Positions 32,516 to 41,527 of a stretch of DNA of 64,000 nt are shown piece after piece. The stretch's first letter is position 1. Each line of letters begins with the position of its first letter. A program made the position numbers and the translations under genes. A model generated the notes under the pieces. That model did not search any database, was not told where the DNA came from, and saw nothing but the letters and a program-made list of their open reading frames with translations. Source of the DNA: Haematococcus lacustris (Eukaryota; Chlorophyta; Chlorophyceae; Chlamydomonadales; Haematococcaceae); the NCBI GenBank assembly GCA_030144725.1, contig JASKMD010000030.1:2892396-2956395 (forward strand). The letters are read 5' to 3'.

Positions 32516-34259
32516 TCAGGCTGAGTTCAAGCTGGGGTCAGGCCTCGCACAACGACGCTTTGCTAGCATCTCGTGTAATGCTATGAAGTGGATGTTCTTC
32601 TCAGCGCCATTGGTGCGTAGCATCACGTCATACACTGCGCGCATGTCCGCATAGTTTTGCCTTGACATGGCGAGCTGTGCTTGACCACCCAGGCCATCCA
32701 AGGTCATCAAGGCATAAGGTGGGGACTGCGGTGCTGGGCCTGCACACGGAGGGCATTGCAATCACTGGAGGACACTGGCAATGGGATTATTGAGGCTATT
32801 GCCAACTAGGTCAACGTACCTAGGCTGGGAGGATGAAGCTCGGGAAGGGGAGTAGACCGACTGCCTACGCCAATGCAGCAGTAGACTTGGCGTAAGGCAA
32901 TGCACATGGCTGTTGATGGAGAGGAGGGGAAAAAGAGGGCCTCCGCCTTACCTATGTTGCTTGCGCAGCCCATGGGTGGGACAGGCAAAAAACTTGGCTC
33001 CCATCCCCCTACATGTGGGCAAGAGCTTCACAACTCATCTACTTGCTACCTGCTAGGTTCCTTGCATTCCAATCGCACCTGGGAATGCCAGGTTTGAGCC
33101 CAGGGGCTGCAGCATGCCTCTTTCTCCTGAGAACGCATCAACACTTTACATTAGACAACATGGTGTATGGGATGTTGCCGGGGTGTCATCTATGGTTCCC
33201 ACCTCTTCTAGTTGAAGATGGGCTGCCAGCGTACCCTTGGCCAAGCGGTGCTTGTAGAAACCACGACAGGCCAGCTCCAAGGTCAAAGGTAGGTTCTGCA
33301 TGGCGAGGCAAGGTATACCCTTTATCGCATGTCGTCGGCAGATGCACGGCTAAACAAGACATACCTTGGCCAAGCCCCACAGCAACAGCATCTCCTCGTT
33401 GGTGTGCCTGGGGAGACGCCCGCGTTGCCGCACCGAGTGGTGTGCCTGGCAATTGTCTCAGGCGTGGTCCCAGGCGTTGCGTGCCGGTGGGTGCAGCAGC
33501 ACCTGCTGCTTGCTGACCCAGAGGCTGCGTAGCGGTGGGTGCAGCAACACCTGTTGCTTGCTGACCCAGTGGCTGCGTGCCTGTAGGTGCAGCAGCACCT
33601 GCTGCTTGCTGACCCAGAGGCTGCGCAGCGGTGGGTGCAGCAGCACCTGCTGCTTGCTGACCCAGAGGCTGCATGCCGGTGGCTGCAGCACCACCTGGTG
33701 CTTGCCGACCCAGAGGCTGCGTGCCGGTGGCTGCATCAGCAGCTGCATCAGCACCACCTGTGGTTTCCTCATCCTCATCCTCATCACTGCTGTCATCACC
33801 GGCAGCAAGAAGCTCCTGCATTGTGAGCTTGTTCACGTCTTTGGGTGTGAGCTTGAGATGAGACTGGCGCATGAGGCTCAAAGCTGCCTTGTGCACAATC
33901 CTCGCTGAGGGCTCATGTAGGGCTGAGTCAACGCTGAACACACCATTGGGCAAGATGTGGAAGGCTATCATGATGGCCGAGTCAGTGGACAACTCTGCCC
34001 TGGGAGTGTGGCAAGTCAGTCTGTTGGCCTTGTCGCATTTACCCGTTGAGCTAAACTCCAGAAAGGTGGCTCCACGGTGCCGCTCTTGGTACCTTTGCCC
34101 AATACAGTGGTACCTCAACCTCATCCTGTAAAGAGCCGTCGTCATTGCTTTGCCCCTTCTGGCTGAAGCTATGCATTCTTTATGTAACTCCTCCAGACGC
34201 TTCTCGCCAATGTTGCTCTTGCCAGCCATCGCCACCTGCACATTCACCAGCAAGCTCAT
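32516..34259 (-). CDS. second protein of the KDZ element, with 16-residue repeats
   Basis: An open frame starts at ATG 34259, at the inner edge of the right TIR, and runs to 33186 (357 codons). Its N-terminal half has a compact, conserved-looking sequence (RRGKAMTTALYRMRLRYH, FLEFSSTGKCDKANRL, AIMIAFHILPNGVFSVD, RQSHLKLTPKDVNKLTMQ). Then comes an acidic linker and five tandem 16-residue repeats of the type TGTQPLGQQAAGAAAP. A further exon-like stretch at 32516-32761 (LAMSRQNYADMRAVYDVML, NIHFIALHEMLAKRR) ends in a stop and may be the true C-terminus after splicing. I do not recognise the protein; being transcribed inward from the TIR, it is probably an accessory protein of the transposon. The intact frame argues against simple decay. 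Confidence 0.55.
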
Positions 34260-34260
34260 G

Positions 34261-35543
34261 AAGTTGCTTTAGCCTCCCCAAACACTACTCCCTTGCCTCT
34301 ACTGGCGCTCATGCTGTCGCGTTTGTTGCTGCTCCTCCTGCTGTTCCCGTAGCTAAACCTGTTCCTGCTCTGGCTGGTGCTCGTTTGATTTCTGCTTTGT
34401 GGCAGGCTGCGTTGTGGTGTTCGCGCGTGGTGGAGACTAGTCACGACATTATCGACATGTCCTGAGAGCTGGAGTATCAAATCCGGTGCAACGCCAAACT
34501 GGTGCAACGCCAAAAACGGGCCTACCCTGAACACGGTCCTGAACACGGCCCCAGACAGCGTGCAAGCCATCCGTGACCGCCTGCTGTAACCGCTGCTAGG
34601 CTGCGATGCCATCGACTGATGTTGTTAAGCTTGCACCACAGTGCTAACCACACCTGTGGCTAATGTGGGTACAGGTTGCGAGCCGCGAAGCAGGCTGACC
34701 AGCCTTTTTGGAACCTACAGCGACGCCTTCGACGCTGATGGCTTGCGCGATAGTTGGGTAGGCTCTACGGCGCAAGGGAAGCCGTTTGGAGGTGGCATCC
34801 CTCTCAGGTGCTGCTCAGATGTCCCTGGGAGGGATGTGTGTGACCGGGAGACTTAACTGAAGGAGGGCGGCCAGTCGCCTGTCGAGCGGCTTGCGCGATT
34901 GCTCGTGCAGCGCAACAGCGCGCCAGGTTCCTCACCAGAGTACGTCCAAGGAATGCGTATGGAGGGCGAGGTACGAAAGACAGTGGGCGCCAATGATTAT
35001 TCCAGAGGTGACAGGACCACGAGCTAACACGTGGGTACACAGCCACAGCATGAGCAAAGGAGGCCGCTCCTGGCCTTTACACCTCAAATCATATCCTGTC
35101 TCCCCTCCTCTGGGCAGCCCACCTGCGGCCTAGGGCGTGCTGCTGACTGGGCTCTTGAGCCTGGCAGAAGATAATGATGCAGCACCAGCAAACCCAGGAG
35201 AAGTGGGTGGCTAGTACTTCTGTGCGGACAGCAAAAAAGCTGTCAAAGCCAGCATAGACTGCAGTATGCACACCGCCTTGACACAGCACAGGGCCTTAGC
35301 CACTTGCACAGACTGCATGGCATGCCCGGCATACAAGGCAGGGTGGTCACCACTGGCCAGCAGCTCCACCTGCTGCTGAGGCTGATCACTCCGTCATGCC
35401 AAAATCGAGCAGGCCTGGCCAAGAGAGGCAGCGGTAGCTAACTGCACACATTCACCCTCCAGGAAGGGTGTGCGTGAACAAGAGCTGAGGGCACCAGCTA
35501 GGAGTGAGAGCTACACACAGCAGTGCATAGGGTCACGTTGCCC
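34261..35543 (-). repeat. KDZ right TIR (uninterrupted)
   Basis: Inverted match to 23580-24256 plus 29020-29612. It preserves the empty site AAGGAGG at 34860-34866, where the left TIR has the nested element. Confidence 0.85.
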
Positions 35544-35934
35544 TGCAGCTCAGTAACAACTATGATGGTTCCACATGTACTGTGTCAGGTCTGCCGTGCA
35601 AGATCCGAGAGGGCAGCTGTTGGTGCTGCCATGAGGCTCACAAGACCAGCCCACACTTGCCCCTAGTTCCTACCACATAGCAACACCGACAATTGCGGCT
35701 ATACCTGCATGTTGAGACATGCAGTCCCTACACACACGATTAGCGCCCAGGCTTGTAGCGACACACTCAGTCTCTATGCATGTGTGTCTGCCACTTAACC
35801 AGGAACACCCTGCATTACCTTTCTATCACCACACCTTCATTGCAGCTGATGCTTGCCTTGGCACTGCCACCTCCCGCTACCATGCCACCTGCCTCACGTG
35901 CTGGACTCGCACTAATCCATGAAAATGCCGACCA

Positions 35935-36115
35935 TTGCAGCTAGTGTGGCACCAATGCTTGGTGCACCATGGGGCTGGTGGCTGGACCATGGCAATTACC
36001 CATAGCCCAAGTCCCAGTGCATTGGGGAGGGTGTGTAGCGCCCATGAAGCTGTGCAGCTGGAAAGACCTCGAGACGGTGCCTGCCCAGCCTGGAGCCAGC
36101 AGCGTGACCAGCCAG
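35935..36115 (+). pseudogene. decayed RuvC-III-like relic, copy A
   Basis: Reading GWWLDHGNYP followed after stops by QCIGEG and RPMKLCSWKD-like residues aligns with the better copy starting at about 36318. Several stops and changes show it is dead. It lies directly before copy B, suggesting tandem insertion or duplication. Confidence 0.35.
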
Positions 36116-36219
36116 TGAGGGGCCTGATGTGGTGCCCTGTGGTGGCCCTCCGCAAGCCCCCATTGGCCCCACGCAGCAGCCAGGAAGCCTCACAGCTAGC
36201 AGCAGCCTGAGAGCCTGGG

Positions 36220-36516
36220 CCCAGTACTCCCCCACCAGCCAAGCGCACCAAGGCTGAGCCGGCAGCTGAACCCAATGAGGGCAAGGATGCTAAAGCCAAG
36301 CCAGCACCACAACCAGGCTGGTGGCTGGACAGGGACTGCAATGCAGCGCTGAACATGCAGCGCATTGGGGAGAGCAGGTGGCGCCCACTGGAGCTGTGCT
36401 ACTGACCAGAGCAGGGGAAGTTGCCAGGCAAGGGCAAGGAGTACCCAGGCCTGGGCTACAAGCGGGTGCAAGACAAGCCACTCAAGGCCCAGCAGCAGCC
36501 TGTTGTGGCACAGTAG
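36220..36516 (+). pseudogene. RuvC-III-like relic, copy B
   Basis: A basic linker (PTKRTKAEPAAEPNEGKD) leads to WWLDRDCNAALNMQRIGES, RWRPLELCY, an in-frame stop, PEQGKLPGKGKEYPGLGYKR and the end QQPVVAQ with stop at 36514-36516. DRDxNAAxN is the third catalytic block of TnpB/Cas12f/Fanzor-type RuvC domains; the rest of the domain is missing. The stop after LCY, where relatives have Trp, disables this copy. The conserved 3' tail follows immediately. Confidence 0.45.
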
Positions 36517-36761
36517 TGTGCACCCCCTTTCTTGAGCTGTCATCAGCTTACATTTAGTGCATGCAAGACATGCCAACTCTACATCATAGCCCTCGGGTCA
36601 GGCAATAGTGTAGGTGGAAGGCGACCATGACCATGTGTATGGCATGCCTTTGCCATGTGCATGCCATGTGCATGGCAACTCCACACAGACAAAACACCGT
36701 TTTGTAGTGGTCCACACTTAGTGTTCCACTGCAATGAAGGCTCTAGGTTGAGGGCCAAGGT
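36517..36761 (+). repeat. tail-1 repeat directly after copy B
   Basis: Begins at the stop codon, runs through CTTGAGCTGTCATCAGC, AGGCAATAGTGTAGGTGG and CCACACTTAGTGTTCC, and ends GGGCCAAGGT before GCTGCA. Further copies lie at 38781-38985, 39756-40046 and 41787-41860. This copy links the tail to the RuvC-like reading frame. Confidence 0.75.
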
Positions 36762-37173
36762 GCTGCAAGCCCCCAGCCCAGGACCCACCTGCCCAGGACC
36801 CACCTCCCCTGCCCAGGACCCCCCCCATCCCTCCCCCTGCCCAGGACCCCCCTCCCCCTCCCCCTGCCCATGACCCCCTGCCCCTGCCGAGCCCCCACCT
36901 GGCTCAGTCCCACCACCCCAGGCCCCCCCATGGGGCAGGTGGCTGGACTGGGACGCCAACCCCCGCCTCAACTTCCAGCGCATTGGGGAGAGCATGCAAC
37001 GCCCCCTGAAGTTGTGCAGCTATGAGGGCTTGGAGGCCCTACCCCCAATTGGCAAGGAGTACCAACAGGGCTACAAGCGGGTCATTGACCGGCTGCCCAA
37101 CGGCAGGCAGAGGCTGCACCGGGCTGTGGAGGACAGCAGGGGTATTGATGGCCGGGCCCGCAGCAACGCATAG
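36762..37173 (+). pseudogene. RuvC-III-like relic, copy C (second subfamily)
   Basis: A Pro-rich linker (PGPTCPGPTSPAQDPP) is followed by RWLDWDANPRLNFQRIGES, CSYEGLEALPPIGKEYQQ and the C-terminus GIDGRARSNA, stop at 37171-37173. WDAN replaces RDxN, so the putative metal-binding region is altered. The C-terminus matches the relic in the nested element at 26171-26563. Confidence 0.45.
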
Positions 37174-37385
37174 GCCCTAGTAGTCTTCACAGGCTGTGAG
37201 CCTTTTAAAGCATCAAGCTGTTGTTTTTGATGAGGTGCCCAGAGGTCTAGGGGGAAACAGTGCCACTGGTGTGGGGTTGGTAGTCATCAAGGGTGCCACC
37301 GAGGACGCTTAAATGTGATTGTAGTAGCTGAGTGAGATTACCCAAAGTCAGACATGTTGTTCTATGTTGAATGAGTTTCGTTTGA
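37174..37385 (+). repeat. tail-2 repeat after copy C
   Basis: Runs from GCCCTAGTAGTCTTCACAGG through GTAGTCATCAAGGGTGC to TTGAATGAGTTT. Similar sequence follows the codons GRARNNA at 40740-41065 and 43100-43345 within kinase introns. Confidence 0.7.
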
Positions 37386-37676
37386 CTAAACAGGTATGAG
37401 TAGTCAGCATTGAGCAGGGTACGAGCAGGGTATACTTCCGATGGGTACTGCAGAAGTTCATACGACAAACATTTCGTTTATCTCATCAATATCAATATCT
37501 ACGCACTCTTTAAAGTCGTACACGCGAGTAAGTGCTTAGGGAATAGGGCCAGAAACAAAAGCAAGGGGCCGCGCCGCTACCTGACAAAGCAGTGGTGTAG
37601 CGGGCACCCAGTGGCGCACTATGTTTACTTGCTTGGGCTAGGTATCTCTTGCTTGAAGGTCGTAAAGGATCGCGCA

Positions 37677-40600
37677 ATGGGCGCTTGCGTCGGAGTGCCG
37701 GTGAAGGATGTCGACCCCGCCTGCCAGCTTTGCGCCTGGCGTAGATGCATAGCTGCGCTTAAGGGTGCCAGCGCGGGCGGAACAACCTCCACGCACCACC
37801 CAGCGGCCCTCACCCCCTCCCAGTTTCGAAGCCCCATCCTTCTCAACAAGCTCTATTCGCGTACCCTGTCCGCCACGCCTAGCCCAACGACGGTTTCCAG
37901 CACGTGGAATAACTTACCGGGTCAGTGGACATGCTGTTTGCCTGCCGGCTGGACATGCTTGGCTGTCTCCACTCCACTCCGAACCCTATTTAACATGGCA
38001 GGTGGCAACCTGGAAGCTGAAGACGAAGTCGACCACCTAGTCCTCCTGGGCTCAGGCAGCAGCGGCAAGGTGTTCAAAGGTGGGCCAAGGTGCAGTGCCA
38101 AGTGTCAGGGTCACTGTGGGCCCAGGCAGCTGCAGCGAGGCCGTGCTTGTTGATGCATGGCGCAGGTCAATGGCAAGGGGCTACTGTGGCAGTCAAGTAC
38201 ATCATCAGCAGGGCTGGGCGAAAGCAGGCTGCAGTCAGGGGTCCTAGCTATGAAGCAGTCCTGTGCCGGCTCCTGGCCCACCCTAATGTGGTGAGGGGCT
38301 TCCCTGCAGCCCACCCTGACCATTCTCTGTGATCTGAGCAAACAGAGCACTGCCCCCAAGCAAGGCTGGACTACACGAACCATTGATCACAGTGATCCAT
38401 GCAACCAATGTAGCCGCTGCCCATGATGATGGTGATCGTGATGATTGTGGTGTTGGTGGTTGGCGGTGGTGATGGTGGTGATGATGTTGATGTTGGCAGT
38501 GATGATGATGTGACTGCTGACCTGATATGGCTGCTTGGCCTTGCCCGTTGCAAGTGGCAGGGCCCATTGCATACCCTGTGCAGGTGCAGACTTTCAAGTG
38601 CAGGAGCTACTTGCTGACGGCTAACGTGTTGGGTGCCAGGTGGGTGCCGGCACGTCTGTTGCTGCGGAGTGGCACATGCATACCCACACCTCGAGGGCAT
38701 GAGATGAGGCGTTTCATCCCGGTATGACACAAGGCCTGGCCGTTTGCTGTGGAGTTCACCTAGCCGCTGTAGCGACAACCAATGTTTTGTCATGCCAAAT
38801 CTACAAAATAGCCCTCTGGGTTAGGCAATAGTGTGGGTGGTAGGTGACCATGATTGTGTGTATGCCATGTATAAAGCCATGTGCATGCCATGAGTGTGGG
38901 AACTCCACACAGACAAAACAACGTTTTATAGTGGTCCACACTTAGTGTTCAACTGCAATGAAGGCTCTAGGTTGAGGGCTAAGGTGCTGTAGCGACAACC
39001 TGACCACTTTGGTGGCATCTTATGCTATCCGTGCCGCATGTTGTGTTGTAAACAAGAGGCTGCATGATGTGTCCTAGACAAGAGGTGGGAGTGGGGCAGA
39101 GGGGAAGGGCGGAGGGGAGGTTGCACTGCAGCTGGAGTCCGATTTATGTTTGGCTGTCCTGGCTGGTTGAAGTGCACCAGGCTGGGCCCACAGCCGGCTA
39201 GGATATCTTGAAGTCATCATCTTTGCACATACCTGCCAATGGTTCATGGTGTGGGCTTAGGGGTCCAGAGTTTCTGCAACACAGTTCTGGCACTGGGGTA
39301 CCTAACAACCCCTTCTCCTCCGGGACGGTTTGGAGCGATACAGACAACCCCACACCCGCACAACTCACCTTGGTGCACCGCTGTTGTCATCGCTACCATG
39401 CATTGCAGTGCCTTAGGCGCTGTGTCGACTGGTTGCGGCGCTCACGACTGGTACGCAGCTTTTGCTACATTCTCATCGTTGAAGTCACACGAAAAGTGCG
39501 ACGCCAGCTACTCACCTCGGTCGATCAACGGCCTGCTGGGCACAGCGAACACGCTCGGAGACGTTACGACAACAAGCGACGGGGAGGAGCCGCAACTTGA
39601 CCGTCTCAGTTGGCTGTCAGGCGACGGGTTCGGGAACCCTAGCCCCGTACCCAGTGGTAGCAGCACCCTGCAGGTGAGCAGCCAGGCCAGCAGACCGCAA
39701 TGGCAAGGGTAGAGGAAGATCAAGCAGCAAGATCAGCTGCAGCTGCTGAAAACAGTAGTGGGCGCCCCCCCCTGCTGTGGCACAGTAGTGTGCGCCCCCC
39801 CTCTTGAGCTGTCATCAGCTTACACTTAGTGCATGCAGGTCATGCCAACTCTACGCAATAGCCCTCTGGGTCAGGCAATAGTGTAGGTGGTAGGCGACCA
39901 TGCCCATGTGTGTGCCATGTGTATGCCATGTATAAGCCATGTGTTACCATTTGCATGGGAACACCACACAGACAAAAACACCGTTTTGTAGTGGTCCACA
40001 CTTAGTGTTCCACTGCAATGAAGGCTCTAGGTTGAGGGCTAAAGTGGCTGTAAACAGGCAAGCAAACAGGCAATTCCCACATTTATGAGAGTTGTGCTAT
40101 AGCCTTACTCCTTTTGCGCGCCGTCACTGGGTGTTGCTTATGCTAAGCGAAGTGCTCCTGGCTGCCTGTCCGTCTGTAGGAGCTTCTTGGGGCCAGCAAC
40201 GAGAGTGGCGGCTCAGTAATCCAGATCTGCATGGAGTTCTGCGAGAAGGGGACATTGCTGGAGGTATGTCATCACGTCCCTCAGGCCCTGCTACCCCCTT
40301 TGCACCCCTGGCCACCAGATCAGACACCTGCCCTGCCGCTGCCTCCCCACCATGCCATGCATCGTGATGCCCTGACACTGCCACCCCCTGCCATCGCCTT
40401 CCATCGCTGGGGTGTCTTTACCCACCCCTGCCCCACTGACAGCGAGTAACGGGCCGGCACCTTCCAGCTTACACATCATGTCTGCCCCGCTGCCCACCAG
40501 GCCATCCAGGCTGGGGTTTTCAAGGCTTCTACCTGGAGGAACGCCCGCCAGGCGCTGCGGGCCCTGCTGCGCACCGCTGCAGAGGTGGCTCAGGGCATGT

Positions 40601-41478
40601 TGCACCTGCACATGCTCGGGGTCATGCATGGAGGTGAGGGTTTTCTTGGCCTGCGAGCTAGCAGCGAGGTGTATGGAGGTGGAGAGCCAGCAATGGTCTT
40701 TACTGGTGATGTTGTGTGGCATTGATGGCCGGGGCATTGATGGCCGGGCCCGCAACAATGCATAGACTTTAGTAGTTTACACAGGCTGTCAGCCTTCTAA
40801 GCATTAAGCTGTTAGTTTTGATGGGCCAGCAACGAGACTGGCGGCTCAGTCAGTCAGTATGATAGTGTAGGTGCATAGGCAATTTACATGTAATGGACCT
40901 CACTTCCAGCCCACTCCGGTTGCCGGCCCTCCGGTTGGACGACGGCCACCGATATGGGGTTTGTAGTCATCAAGGGTGCGACCGAGGATGCTACAACATG
41001 TTTGTAGTAGCTGAGTGAGATTACCCACAGCCCAACATGTTGTTCCTTGTTGAATAAGTTTTGTTGTGCTGCTTGTGTTATCCAACAACTGTGTTATCCA
41101 ACCAGCGTCCCAGCGCCGCTTGTCGAATCTACACTATGCTACCCTGCACACCTGGTGTGGCTGCTGGGAATCGAACCCTGTACCCGGGCCCTGTGTACAT
41201 AAGTCATGTGTGCCTGGTGTGCTGCAGACTTGAAACCTGCTAACATCATGCTCAAGGGCTCCAGCTTGGATGGCAGAGGTTTTGTGGCCAAGGTGTGGTG
41301 ACGACCTGCATGACCCATGTAGGCTCTGTCCACCCAATGGGTTGACCCATGCAACGGGCTTCAGGCCACATGCATGCTTGTCCAAGCCACATGCTTGCTG
41401 ACAACAATGCGTGCTGCTCTGACTTATATAGCCATATTGTTCCAGTAGCAGGACGCATGGATCATGTTCACTTTGTGT

Positions 41479-41527
<49 letters not shown>

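Larger units (their letters stand above)
23580..35543 (+). mobile_element. KDZ-type DNA transposon with 1.28-kb inverted termini and a nested insertion
   Basis: The outer end GGGCAACGTGACC at 23580 recurs inverted at 35531-35543. The right TIR is continuous (34261-35543). The left TIR is split into 23580-24256 and 29020-29612 by a nested 4.76-kb element. Removing it leaves a roughly 7.2-kb transposon. The interior holds a KDZ transposase reading inward from the left TIR and a second gene reading inward from the right TIR, so each TIR probably supplies a promoter. I see no clear target duplication at the outer ends. Confidence 0.75.

Noticed and set aside
37410..37676. Upstream extension of the kinase frame
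   Set aside because: The frame is open but overlaps transposon-tail flank sequence and looks non-coding; the ATG at 37677 gives a plausible acylated start.
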